In this document: positions 34,428 to 43,426 of the stretch, in pieces
Layout: every line of letters starts with the position of its first letter
How positions within the stretch are numbered: the first letter of the stretch is position 1
NCBI RefSeq assembly: GCF_008974265.1
Contig: NZ_BKZW01000001.1
Location: 3,348,001-3,412,000 of the forward strand
Length of the DNA: 64,000 nt
From: Dictyobacter vulcani
GTDB taxonomy: Bacteria; Chloroflexota; Ktedonobacteria; Ktedonobacterales; Ktedonobacteraceae
Reading direction: 5' to 3'
The notes under the pieces: model-generated
Database searches by the model: none
What the model was told of the DNA's origin: nothing
What the model saw: only the letters and a program-made list of their open reading frames with translations
Position numbers and translations under genes: made by a program

Positions 34428-36026
34428 ATGACATATCAGCATTCTGAGGAAGGTACGGATGCGGGTGGCTCGGACAGCTACTATATCACGACCGCGATTG
34501 ATTATCCCAATGGCGCACCGCACATCGGCCATGCACTGGAGAAAGTGGCGGCCGATGTGGTTGCACGCTATCATCGTTTACGTGGACACGATACTTTTTT
34601 CAGCATGGGCATTGATGAGAATAGCCTGCATGTATTGCGCACCGCGAATGAACGGGGTGTAGAGCCACATGAGTGGATCAATACACTGGATGAGACCTTC
34701 CGGCGGGCCTGGAAGGCGCTGGATATCTCTTACGATTATTGGATCCGGACCACTGAGGAGCGCCACCAGCGTGCTTCGCAGGAGATGTTTCGGCGCGCAC
34801 TGTCCAAAGGCGATATCTATAAGGACAACTATTCCGGCTGGTATTGTCCCAACTGTAACACCTTCTATGCCACCGAAGAACTTATCGGGGGCCGCTGTCC
34901 CAATCATCCTTCGCTTTCACCTGAATGGTTGCATGAAGACAACTACTTCTTCGCTCTTTCAAAGTATGGTGAGCGCCTGCTGGCCCATATCGAAGCCAAC
35001 CCGGACTTTATCGTGCCTGCCTCGCGGAAAGCCGAGGTCGTTGGTCTGCTGAAGCAAGGCCTGCGGGATTTTTCGGTGTCGCGCCTGGTGCGTCCAGGGG
35101 TTGAAGGTTGGGGTATTCCTGTGCCTGAGGATCCCAAACATGTTATCTATGTCTGGTTTGACGCCCTGACCAATTATCTGACGGCGGTTGGCTTTCCTGA
35201 TGATGAGCAGAAATTCGCTAATTACTGGCCGGCGGATGCCCATGTGATCGGCAAAGACATTACGCGCTTCCACTGTCTCTACTGGCCCGCCATGCTACTC
35301 TCCGCTGATTTGCCACTACCAAAACAGATTCCAGTACATGGCTTTCTCTCGGTCGAGAATCAAAAGATCTCAAAGACGCTCGGTAACGTGATTGATCCTG
35401 TGAAGCTGGTTGAGAAGATCGGGGTAGATGCCGTACGCTATTATCTGGCCCGCAATCTTTTCTTTGCTTCGGATGGTGATTTCTCGCGAGCTGGTCTGGC
35501 GCGCTTTTATAATGATGAGCTTGGAAATGATTTAGGCAACCTGCTCAACCGCGTTGTCTCGATGATCAAGCGCTATCGCAAAGGCGAGGTGCCAGCCCCA
35601 GGACCACAGGGAACACGTGAAGATGAGCTACAGGTTATGGCTATCTCTACGCGGGAGCGTGCCGCCGAGGCGATTGAGAACTGGGAGATCGGGAATGCTC
35701 TGAGTATTACCTGGAACTTTGTGCGCCGTGTCAACCAGTATATTGAGCACAGCGAGCCCTGGAAGCTGGCCAAACAGCCGGATGCTGAACAACAACTGAA
35801 TACCGTGTTGTATACCGCTGCTGAAGCCACACGCATCCTGGCCATTTTGCTGGCCCCATACATACCGACATCCAGTAATCGTATGTATGAGCAGCTCGGT
35901 CTGCCAGCTATCCAGGCCGGTGCCTGGGAGACACAAACCGCCTGGGGCAGCATCCCCATGACCGAAGTCTCTCCCTCAGCGCTACTCTTCCCACGTCTGG
36001 ATCCCGAAGTTACAGCAACTCTCTAA
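34428..36026 (+). CDS. metG: Methionyl-tRNA synthetase
   Basis: The 532-residue class I synthetase has the HIGH motif (PHIGHALEK, residues ~31-34) and a KMSKS-type loop as KISKT (residues ~313-317). It has one CxxC...CxxH zinc knuckle (CPNCNTF...GRCPNH). It lacks the C-terminal tRNA-binding domain seen in some MetRS, so it is the short form. It charges initiator and elongator tRNA-Met. ATG 34428 is chosen for the ribosome site GAGGGAG; the frame is open to an upstream TTG. Expression may be controlled by the leader terminator. Confidence 0.96.
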   Translation: MTYQHSEEGTDAGGSDSYYITTAIDYPNGAPHIGHALEKVAADVVARYHRLRGHDTFFSMGIDENSLHVLRTANERGVEPHEWINTLDETFRRAWKALDISYDYWIRTTEERHQRASQEMFRRALSKGDIYKDNYSGWYCPNCNTFYATEELIGGRCPNHPSLSPEWLHEDNYFFALSKYGERLLAHIEANPDFIVPASRKAEVVGLLKQGLRDFSVSRLVRPGVEGWGIPVPEDPKHVIYVWFDALTNYLTAVGFPDDEQKFANYWPADAHVIGKDITRFHCLYWPAMLLSADLPLPKQIPVHGFLSVENQKISKTLGNVIDPVKLVEKIGVDAVRYYLARNLFFASDGDFSRAGLARFYNDELGNDLGNLLNRVVSMIKRYRKGEVPAPGPQGTREDELQVMAISTRERAAEAIENWEIGNALSITWNFVRRVNQYIEHSEPWKLAKQPDAEQQLNTVLYTAAEATRILAILLAPYIPTSSNRMYEQLGLPAIQAGAWETQTAWGSIPMTEVSPSALLFPRLDPEVTATL

Positions 36027-36045
36027 CTTTTACTCTATATTCAAC

Positions 36046-36186
36046 TGGACAGCCCACATGATCTTTCATATATAAAGCAGTATAAGCAGGGAGGTGCAGG
36101 AGGGCCAGGCCCTCCTGCCGGGGTCGGGAGGGATTTTTTTACACCCTCTTTAAAAGTGAAAGATCATGTAGGCTGTCCATTTTTTG
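36046..36186. repeat. Long hairpin with 23-bp arms after metG
   Basis: Arms at 36046-36068 and 36157-36179 (TGGACAGCCCACATGATCTT and near-complement, one mismatch) enclose a second 9-bp hairpin (36096-36104/36110-36118). A T-run follows the right arm, so it can terminate metG. The arm core GAAAGATCATGT also occurs upstream of metG near 34169. Confidence 0.7.
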
Positions 36187-36362
36187 TCTTTGCCAGCGTC
36201 TCTAATATTGTTCAGATACGAAAATATCAATGTATTATTGAGTTTCAGTGTGTTTTAAAATGCATCAATGGATTTGATAAAAGCTCCACATTTACGTTGA
36301 ATAGAGTGGTAAAATATATATATAAGGGTGGTTAGAGCCATCATCAGAAGGCAAGGGATATT

Positions 36363-36542
36363 ATGACTACATTTTTGGTCGCATTATTCATTATCCTTGT
36401 CGTATCACTTATTGCGGTCTTTGTACACCTCTCAATTGGATTTCATCGCGTCTATCATTTTCGCTTAGGCCGGAAAGGCGATTCCCAGCTCAAAGCTGGA
36501 CGCCCACAGCTCGATGACATCATCTTCGATCAAACACCTTAG
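36363..36542 (+). CDS. Tiny single-pass membrane protein
   Basis: A 59-residue frame starts MTTFLVALFIILVVSLIAVF, giving one N-terminal transmembrane helix. A basic, polar tail of about 35 residues follows (HRVYHFRLGRKGDSQLKAGR). AAGGG precedes the ATG and an AT-rich promoter-like stretch lies before it. No family is recognised. The clear hydrophobic/basic design and good ribosome site argue that it is translated. Confidence 0.5.
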   Translation: MTTFLVALFIILVVSLIAVFVHLSIGFHRVYHFRLGRKGDSQLKAGRPQLDDIIFDQTP

Positions 36543-36970
36543 TCTGGGCGCGCTCAAGCGCATTGCCATTCCAGACGTGTTGCCTCCTCTCTTTTTGTAG
36601 TGGAGCAGCGTCTCAATCTTCTATGTATGTAGTTTGGGGAGCCCGAGTTGTGGATATGCATCTGGCGACATCCTCTCTATAGTGCTCATGACATTGATGA
36701 GTACAGTAGAGAGGATGCTGTATTTTTGGCACACCCTGGTAGACTGAAAGTGTGGTACAGGAAACGCATTCTTTACTGGATTGTGCGGGACCATGTACGA
36801 CCGCCTGGGTCCGACGTAAGCGTTTACTTTCAGCGGTGGAAGGGAATGTGGGGCAATGATTATCATTTCTCCCAACGCGACCAACTCCATCTTTACCTGC
36901 TCACATCGGCGTTAGCGGGCCAGATATTCTTGCTAGAGACACGCGATATGGAGAAAGAGGTTTTCATGCG
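36543..36970. other. Intergenic, probably non-coding
   Basis: A frame starting at 36648 overlaps the glycosyltransferase gene out of phase and shows no family resemblance. I regard it as chance. Nothing else is recognised. Confidence 0.4.
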
Positions 36971-37906
36971 ATGGGACTACGACAATTTTTCACAGGCTAT
37001 GCGCGAGGAGAAATATCCCGTCAGTGGGCATTGTTCGCCCCGACGGACAGTCAAGGGATGCCGCAGGTAAGTCTGGCAACCGGGATGCTGGCGATGTCTA
37101 TGACGGATGGACGGACAGTACAGACAAAGCAGGGGATTGTGTCTGCACCAACTACATCTGAAGACGTACATATCGCGCAGAGTCTGGCTGTAGTATTGCC
37201 TGCTTATAACGAAGAAGCTGTCATTGAGAAGACTGTCTCAGTAGTGGCCACGGCACTCCAGAAATGGACCGCTGACTTTGAAATTGTGGTGGTGAATGAT
37301 GGGAGTAAGGATCGGACGGGCCAGATTGTTGAGCAGTTGAGCATGAGCGAACCGCGTATCCGTTTGATCAACCATCCTGTGAACAAGGGATATGGTGCCG
37401 CCCTGGTAACGGGATTTCACGCTGTGGGTAAGGATCTGGTCTTTTTTATGGATTCTGATGGGCAGTTTGATATTGATGATCTACAGCATTTTTTTCCACT
37501 CATCGAGAACTTTGATGCCGTACTTGGCTATCGCAATCCTCGCCAGGATCCCTGGCTGCGTAAATTAAATGCCTGGGGCTGGAAGCAACTGATCTGGCTG
37601 GTATTTGGTGTCCGCGTACGTGATATCGATTGTGCCTTTAAACTCTATCGCGCAGATTTCTTTCAGCAACTCAACCTGGAGACCCGTGGTGCGATGATTA
37701 ATGCGGAAATCCTCTACAAGCTGAAGCGTGATGGTCGCACTTATACTGAAGTCGGTGTCAAACATTTACCCAGAGAGGTGGGCCAGGCAACTGGAGCAAA
37801 GCCTCAGGTGATTCTGCGAGCCCTGAAAGAACTGTTCATATTTGGGCGGAAGTGGAAGCAAGAAGAGCGTGCAAAGTTGCACTATCCTCTCACCCTTCCT
37901 GAATAA
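36971..37906 (+). CDS. Family 2 glycosyltransferase (DPM1/GtrB-like)
   Basis: The catalytic GT-A domain starts at about residue 72 with LAVVLPAYNEEAVIEKTV, then VVVNDGSKDRTG and the DxD-type FFMDSDGQFD. KLYRADFF and KHLPREVGQATGAKP follow, typical of polyprenyl-phosphate mannosyl/glucosyl transferases. It has no C-terminal membrane pair, so it is the soluble DPM1 type. It would load a sugar onto polyprenyl phosphate for GT-C enzymes such as the one at 3.1 kb. The N-terminal 70 residues are not conserved and the start is uncertain. Confidence 0.82.
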   Translation: MGLRQFFTGYARGEISRQWALFAPTDSQGMPQVSLATGMLAMSMTDGRTVQTKQGIVSAPTTSEDVHIAQSLAVVLPAYNEEAVIEKTVSVVATALQKWTADFEIVVVNDGSKDRTGQIVEQLSMSEPRIRLINHPVNKGYGAALVTGFHAVGKDLVFFMDSDGQFDIDDLQHFFPLIENFDAVLGYRNPRQDPWLRKLNAWGWKQLIWLVFGVRVRDIDCAFKLYRADFFQQLNLETRGAMINAEILYKLKRDGRTYTEVGVKHLPREVGQATGAKPQVILRALKELFIFGRKWKQEERAKLHYPLTLPE

Positions 37907-37921
37907 TTCTACGCGGTCCCG

Positions 37922-37962
37922 ACCTGGGACGGCCCATCAGGATTGGTGGATACGTCCCAGGT
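37922..37962. terminator. Bidirectional terminator hairpin
   Basis: A perfect 10-bp stem (ACCTGGGACG / CGTCCCAGGT) lies between convergent genes, with TTTGTGTATTTT on the right. Confidence 0.6.
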
Positions 37963-37978
37963 GATTTGTGTATTTTAC

Positions 37979-39793
37979 TTAATTTTTTAATCCCCAGCGA
38001 TTGGCGCGACGACGGGCCTTCTGTGCCTCCTGAGAATTGCCAAGAGACTCAAAAACCTCCGATTTCAGTAACCAGGCTCGTCCATAATTCTTATCCATCT
38101 CGGTTGCCTCATTTAAGGCATCCAGCGCCGCTTTATTGTGTCCCAGGCGAATAAGTCCCTCAGCTTTATTACACCAGGCTACCGCGCTGCGTGGATTGAT
38201 CAACAGGGCGCGGGTATAGGCATCCACGGCACCAGGGAAATCATGCAGGCTCGAACGGGCATTGCCCAACCCATTCCAGGCATGAAAACTTCTGGCGTCA
38301 ATTCTTAACGCCTGTTCATACGAAGCCCAGGCATCCTCGGGCTTATTCATATCTAATTGCGTATCCGCTTTCCCATTCCAGGCGGCTACATATAATGGAT
38401 CTATTGAGAGTGCCCGCTCAAAATGAACCAGCGCCTGTTGATAGCGTTGCAGGCGATTGAGCACCAGGCCCGCACTGACCCAGACGATGGCATTATTCGG
38501 TTCAATCTCAGTGGCCCGTTGATATGACTCCAGTGCCTTGCGATAATTGCCCTGATTATAGAGCGCCGTCCCTTTCCCATTCCAGGCATAAAAGTTAAAC
38601 GGATCCATGCGCAGCGCCTCCTCATAAGCCATCAAGGCCTGCGAGTAGGCTTGCTGTTTCAGGTATTGATCACCCTCGCGACACTTCTCCCGGACACTAC
38701 CCGTGCTGTAATGGATACGTGGCTGCGGATACGGTGGGCTCGGGTTGGGCGGATTATAACTGCTACTGGGTATATATCCCTTATTCGTATTTCGGTTATT
38801 GGTGTTTCTATCCTGCACCCGTTGAGCGGGCGTAGCCGGATTGGTCATATTGCGTGGCAGCACGATAATCTGTTCTTCATGCAGAGAACTGGAGTGTGGG
38901 CTACGTGACCGCATGTTGGGACGATACGCATAATCAAAGGCACGCATAAACTCCATCATATCGGCATAGCGATCCTCGGGATGTGAAGCCAGGGCGCGCT
39001 GCATCACAGTATCCAGTAACACCGGTAACTCTGGATTCAGTGAGGTCACCGGTGGAATCGAGCCCCCACGTGGATCGAGAGGATGGTAGCCAGTGAGCAT
39101 CTCATACAGGACCACCGCGCTCCCATACTGATCGCTACGCGGGTCAACGATGCCACTGCTCTGTTCAGGTGCCATATAGCCAACCGTCCCACGCACCGTA
39201 ATCGTTTTGCCCACACTTGTTCCAGGTTCCAGGGAACGTGCGATGCCAAAGTCAGTAATCACCAGGCGATAATCCTCCTGGTGAATCAAAATGTTTTCGG
39301 GTTTAATATCACGATGAATAATTGGACGTTGACGGGTATGAGCGTAATACAGGGCTTGAGCGAGTTGATGGAAATTATGAATAACTTCCTGTATCGGTAA
39401 AGGGCCATTGACCTGTGCAAGCCGGGTGCGTAAAGAGCCAACCGTATACAAAGGCATGACGAGAAAAACGCTTGAGCCATCCTTACCATAATCGAGTATG
39501 GGAACGATGTTTGGATGATCAAGCGTGGCAGCGATCCGTGCTTCACGCAGGAAATGATCGCGTTCATTGGGTGTGGTTTTACTGGGTAACAGCACCTTGA
39601 TAGCAATGTGACGAGAAAGATTTTGGTCTATCCCACGAAATACCGCCGCGTATCCACCCTTGCTCAGCAGAGCCTCCACAATATAACGTCCAGCCAATGC
39701 GGTGTCTAATAACGGCAGTGCACATGCTCTACAAAATAAATCGCTGTCCCGGTTGTCATATCCGCAGTCAACCTGATCGGCGCAGCGTCGCAT
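37979..39793 (-). CDS. Ser/Thr protein kinase with N-terminal zinc ribbon and C-terminal TPRs
   Basis: From ATG 39793 (ribosome site GGAGGA) the protein has 604 residues. Cys4, Cys10, Cys21 and Cys24 form a short zinc ribbon. The kinase domain spans about 35-295, with VAIK-type Lys66, HRDIKPEN at 160-167, DFG at 181-183 and GTVGYMAPEQ. A Pro/Ser/Asn-rich linker leads to about seven TPRs from residue ~370 to the end. No membrane segment is present, so it is cytosolic. It should phosphorylate partners recruited through TPRs. A paralogue lacking most of the kinase lies just upstream. Confidence 0.9.
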   Translation of the reverse strand: MRRCADQVDCGYDNRDSDLFCRACALPLLDTALAGRYIVEALLSKGGYAAVFRGIDQNLSRHIAIKVLLPSKTTPNERDHFLREARIAATLDHPNIVPILDYGKDGSSVFLVMPLYTVGSLRTRLAQVNGPLPIQEVIHNFHQLAQALYYAHTRQRPIIHRDIKPENILIHQEDYRLVITDFGIARSLEPGTSVGKTITVRGTVGYMAPEQSSGIVDPRSDQYGSAVVLYEMLTGYHPLDPRGGSIPPVTSLNPELPVLLDTVMQRALASHPEDRYADMMEFMRAFDYAYRPNMRSRSPHSSSLHEEQIIVLPRNMTNPATPAQRVQDRNTNNRNTNKGYIPSSSYNPPNPSPPYPQPRIHYSTGSVREKCREGDQYLKQQAYSQALMAYEEALRMDPFNFYAWNGKGTALYNQGNYRKALESYQRATEIEPNNAIVWVSAGLVLNRLQRYQQALVHFERALSIDPLYVAAWNGKADTQLDMNKPEDAWASYEQALRIDARSFHAWNGLGNARSSLHDFPGAVDAYTRALLINPRSAVAWCNKAEGLIRLGHNKAALDALNEATEMDKNYGRAWLLKSEVFESLGNSQEAQKARRRANRWGLKN

Positions 39794-39962
39794 TCCCTCC
39801 TCCGTGTAGCAAAACACCCTTCTTAGGTGTCGAGATCTAAGGGCACCTGGTCAGTGGCACCGACATTTGTATGTTTGAGAGTGTCATCGGGACGGAACAA
39901 CCTGGTTTGGCATTGACCACTATCACCAGGGATAGCTTTGCTGGATAAACCTGTGTCTGGGA

Positions 39963-41654
39963 TTAGCGTCCCTGTTTGTCTTTGGCTTGCTGATCGAGCG
40001 AGCGTGCCCAGTCCTGGCAAGTGACCGCTTCCTGTTTTCGCCCTAGCTTTTCGAGGACGACCGCTTTATTATACCAGGCGTCCGGTTCCTCGGGTGCAAA
40101 GGATGTTGCTTGATCCAGGGCAGCCAGTGCCTCATCCAATCGGCCCAATGCAAAGAGTGAAAGACCTTTGTTATTCCAGGCGGCAATATAATGGACATCG
40201 AGTGAGAGCGCGCGATCGAATGCCGCAAGAGCCTCCTGGTGGCGTTTGAGCTCATGTAACAGGCTTCCCTTATTATACCAGGCCGAAATAAGTCCGTCAT
40301 CATATTGTAGGGCGCGGTCATATGAGTCTAATGCCTGTTCGAATATTCGGAGTGCAGCTAAGACATTGCCTCGATTATACCACGCGCCAGCTAATGTTGG
40401 GTCAAGTGCCAATGCCTGATCATAATCGGACAGTGCTTCACGGTAGTTGCGTAGATCGCGTAGGTCATTGGCTTTGTCGAACCAGGTGGTCGCGTTATCG
40501 GGCTCAATCGCCGTCGCGTGCTCATGCAATGCCAGCGCTTTTTCAGGCTGCTTCAAGCGTCGCAGAATATTTCCTTTGGTATCCCAGAGTGAAGCCTGAC
40601 TATCATCCAGCGCAAAGGCTCGATCGATCGCGATCAAAGCTTCATCGTAGCGCTGTAAGCTATATAATGTATCGCCCATCGCCTGCCAGATCGTACTGCG
40701 CTGTGGATCCAGCATTAACGCCCGATCAAAGGCCACCAATGCTTCTTCAGCATAGCCCTGTTCAGCCAGCGCCATGCCGCGTCCACTCCATGCATAGACA
40801 TAATCTGGTTCAAAGGTCAGCGCCTGATCATAGCAATACATCTCCTCATCATAGCGCTGGAGATCGTGCAGCACACTGGCGCGTGACGTCCATAATTCAG
40901 GATCATTGGGATTGAGTGCGATCGCCTGATCATAAGCCACCAGGGCCTCATCCGGTTGCCCTACGTGTAGGAGCGTTGCTCCTTTTCCACTCCAGGCTTC
41001 AACCAGTCCTGCATCCTGGCGCGTCGCCATCTCATAGGCCGAGAGTGCCTGGTCATACGCACCATGTTCATAGGCCAGATTACCCTCAGTCAGCCAATCA
41101 CGAAGCGCCGATGCTGGTGTTGACTGGATTGGTTGTGGTGATACGGCAGCGGCAGCCGGCACCGCTATGCGTAACTGGGTAGCCTCTTCTTCATCGCCAC
41201 CCATATTCCCGGCGGGAGGTGTCTGGGGAAAGAAATCACTGGAAATACGGTTCACCAGGCGCGATAATGTCGATGCGGGCTGCTGCGGCTGTGCCAGGGC
41301 TGTTTTTGCCATAAAAACGACTGGTCCATCCTGACCATAATCAATTACACGAATGCTCCCGGGATCGCTGACATGCGTTGAAAGCGACACCGCTAGTTCG
41401 GCATCCTGTAAAAAATTTTCTTGTTCCTGGGTACTTGTATCTTTAGGAATCAATGCCCGAATCGTCACAGGCTGTTGCGTTTGCTGATCGGTTGCCTGAA
41501 AAGTAACCGTACCACGATCCTTATCTAGCAAGGACTCGATAGCATAACGGCCTTTTAGCAAGGTCCCTTTTGTCGGGATGCCGCAATGTGTACAGAAGCG
41601 CGCCCCGTCGCGATTATCAAATCCACAATTTTTGAAGTCCAAACACTTCCCCAT
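39963..41654 (-). CDS. TPR protein with zinc ribbon and vestigial kinase N-lobe
   Basis: From ATG 41654 the protein has 563 residues. Its Cys4, Cys10, Cys21 and Cys24 match the neighbouring kinase exactly. Residues 34-120 follow the kinase N-lobe (LLKGRYAIESLLDKD, FLQDAELAVS, IRVIDYGQDGPVVFM), but the catalytic Lys is Arg66, the helix-C Glu is changed, and the C-lobe with HRD and DFG is absent. Eleven 34-residue TPRs follow, with AW(Y/N)NKG and EALxAxDxAL consensus. It probably acts as a scaffold or decoy for kinase partners. It arose by duplication of the adjacent gene and loss of the C-lobe. Confidence 0.85.
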   Translation of the reverse strand: MGKCLDFKNCGFDNRDGARFCTHCGIPTKGTLLKGRYAIESLLDKDRGTVTFQATDQQTQQPVTIRALIPKDTSTQEQENFLQDAELAVSLSTHVSDPGSIRVIDYGQDGPVVFMAKTALAQPQQPASTLSRLVNRISSDFFPQTPPAGNMGGDEEEATQLRIAVPAAAAVSPQPIQSTPASALRDWLTEGNLAYEHGAYDQALSAYEMATRQDAGLVEAWSGKGATLLHVGQPDEALVAYDQAIALNPNDPELWTSRASVLHDLQRYDEEMYCYDQALTFEPDYVYAWSGRGMALAEQGYAEEALVAFDRALMLDPQRSTIWQAMGDTLYSLQRYDEALIAIDRAFALDDSQASLWDTKGNILRRLKQPEKALALHEHATAIEPDNATTWFDKANDLRDLRNYREALSDYDQALALDPTLAGAWYNRGNVLAALRIFEQALDSYDRALQYDDGLISAWYNKGSLLHELKRHQEALAAFDRALSLDVHYIAAWNNKGLSLFALGRLDEALAALDQATSFAPEEPDAWYNKAVVLEKLGRKQEAVTCQDWARSLDQQAKDKQGR

Positions 41655-42392
41655 GACCGTCCTTCCTCCCTGTCCTACGCATATATCATGCCATTCAATC
41701 ATGTGAGCGAAGTCGCCTGACAGGCTGTTACATTTCTGTAATACTGATCAGCTTGTTCTTGTTGTGTGGTGGCGACTACGCTAGTTGCGAGTGAGCGGCG
41801 TTCACGATTGCTTTTCAATAGTATGTGCATAGAATATAACGTTTCTCTACTGTAGCGAAAGTAGTGCTGCTTTGTCAATATAAGGAGCATCCATATAGTA
41901 AGCCTGACGCAATAAAAGCATAGAGCACAACATTAGCGTTGCTAGCTCTAGTGTATCACTATTGCTCGCTTATTGCTGTGCTTTTATTGTGTTGATCAGG
42001 CACTTCTTTCTTGTTTCAGGGTATGATCCTTATTAGTATGATGATTCCTATTGACTTCGCGAAATGTTTCTTCTATACTCCCAAAAAGGTCGTTCTAGAA
42101 TACACCCTTATCACTCTTTACTGTTCTGGCACAGCAAAAAAAATGTGCTCTTTGTTGTATATACGCTCATTGTCGCGCTTTTGATCTATTTATTTGCAAT
42201 GGTCACTATGATTCTTTGTCATATGCCAAAAATACAGAGATATCTCTATACAAAGACGAATATACCCCACCAAAAAGATGCAGAAATAGCCTTTGATAGA
42301 GCAAAAAGTTGCTGTAACGGCATCTCTCGTGGCTGCGGCCAGTTCCCGTCTGAGCAAGCCCCGCGTGACTGAGCAAAAAAAGGAGAAAAATA
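41655..42392. other. Long intergenic region
   Basis: The left part should carry the promoter for the leftward TPR gene. A frame at 42064-42372 has one hydrophobic segment but runs into a family B repeat and is doubtful. A family B copy occupies about 42311-42360. Nothing else is recognised. Confidence 0.4.
42311..42360 (+). repeat. Family B repeat
   Basis: GCTGTAACGGCATCTCTCGT then GGCTGCGGCCAGTTCCCGTC and TGAGCAAGCC matches the family B core with changes. Confidence 0.5.
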
Positions 42393-42869
42393 ATGTCTGA
42401 ACATATCATATGGGAAGGTGAGGTCGTAGCCCTCTATATTGCGGCTGCCGCTGATGAGCCAATGCAGCAGGTTGATGAGGCCGATCTGGTTGCGGGCTGT
42501 GGTATTGTTGGCGATCGTTATTATGCGAAAAATGGTACGCATTCTGGATCTGACGAAGAGAGTTATGAAGTTACTTTTATAGAAAGCGAAGCTTTTGAAA
42601 GTGTTGAAGCCGAAAATAAGCTTTCCATTGCGTATGCGGATATGCGCCGCAACATTGTGACCCGTGGCTTTTCGCTCAACCATCTCGTTAACCGCGAATT
42701 TCGCATTGGTGATACCCTTTTCCGTGGGATCGCCCTGCGCGAACCCTGTCCTCATCTGATGGAACGGACAAACCATAAAGTTGTGGTTGGCTTCATTCAT
42801 CGTGCTGGCCTGGGAGCGCGCATCATTGCAGGTGGCACTATTCGCGTTGGCGACACCATTCACGACTAG
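42393..42869 (+). CDS. MOSC domain-containing protein
   Basis: The 158-residue protein is a single MOSC domain: VAGCGIVGDRYYAKNG near the N-terminus, VNREFRIGDTLFRGI and the conserved Cys119 in ALREPCPHLM. The GAGLGARIIAGGTIRVGD-type ending fits the family. MOSC domains handle sulfur bound to Cys and occur in molybdenum cofactor sulfurases and in YiiM-like reductases. The substrate is not known. AAAGGAG lies upstream of ATG 42393. No molybdoenzyme gene is adjacent. Confidence 0.88.
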   Translation: MSEHIIWEGEVVALYIAAAADEPMQQVDEADLVAGCGIVGDRYYAKNGTHSGSDEESYEVTFIESEAFESVEAENKLSIAYADMRRNIVTRGFSLNHLVNREFRIGDTLFRGIALREPCPHLMERTNHKVVVGFIHRAGLGARIIAGGTIRVGDTIHD

Positions 42870-42871
42870 CG

Positions 42872-42922
42872 GCCAGTACCGGCAGCGCTTGCTGCTGCGA
42901 CTGTTTCGCGTACCAGCAAGTT
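42872..42922 (+). repeat. Family B repeat
   Basis: AGTACCGGCAGCGCTTGCTG then CTGCGACTGTTTCGCGTACC is one of the best copies and begins just after the MOSC stop codon. Confidence 0.7.
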
Positions 42923-42942
42923 CCCCTAAAACTCTTCACCAT

Positions 42943-42966
42943 AAGAAAATAAGAGCTTAAGATATC
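42943..42966 (-). repeat. Degenerate family C repeat
   Basis: AAGAAAATAAGAGCTTAAGATATC retains the right half of the family C unit. Confidence 0.4.
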
Positions 42967-43007
42967 TGTTGCCAGCGTTTATTGTCTGGCGTTGCTTTTT
43001 CATACGC

Positions 43008-43244
43008 GACCCGGTCGCAGCCGTGAAGGCTAATACGTTTCACGTAAGCCTTTTTCTAGACGAGATTGACGAAAGCATCTAAGCCGATCAGAGGCCCAGT
43101 GACTTCAAAGGATCAAGAAAAGCGAACCTACACGTTTTACCTCTCTTGATCCTTTGAGAAGGTGTTCCTTCACCGTCATGCTATTATTTCAGCCATTCAA
43201 TCCTTAAGTGAAACGTATTGGCCGTGAAGGCTGCCGGTACGTTG
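43008..43244. repeat. Family B repeat interrupted by the second MITE
   Basis: ACCCGGTCGCAGCCGTGAAGG (43009-43029) continues after the MITE as CCGTGAAGGCTGCCGGTACG (43222-43241), giving one family B copy split by the insertion. Confidence 0.65.
43030..43221. mobile_element. 192-bp MITE with 19-bp TIRs and 9-bp target duplication
   Basis: The left end is CTAATACGTTTCACGTAAG and the right end is the complement of CCAATACGTTTCACTTAAG (two mismatches). CCGTGAAGG flanks both sides (43021-43029 and 43222-43230), a perfect 9-bp target duplication. An internal 13-bp inverted repeat (CAAAGGATCAAGA and complement) makes it foldable. The ends resemble those of the 401-bp MITE at 28991. It has no coding capacity. 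Confidence 0.85.
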
Positions 43245-43426
43245 CCCCAGGTCCATCATGGTCCCTCCCTCCAATTTTTGAGATCCCCGTTTTCCGTTCC
43301 ACAAAGGTAGTCCTATGCTATATAATAAGACTGAATGTTAGCTGTTTCTGATGTAGGCTTGGCTTGCACGAGGGTTTGTGCAGTCATCTGTCCCCCTACA
43401 AAAAATAACTCCTAAAAGGACTTGAT

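Noticed and set aside
36648..37070. 140-residue frame overlapping the GT2 gene
   Set aside because: It is out of phase with the conserved glycosyltransferase, has no recognisable family and no good start signal.
42064..42372. 102-residue frame with one hydrophobic segment
   Set aside because: It runs into a family B repeat at its end and lacks a convincing ribosome site; kept only as part of the intergenic note.
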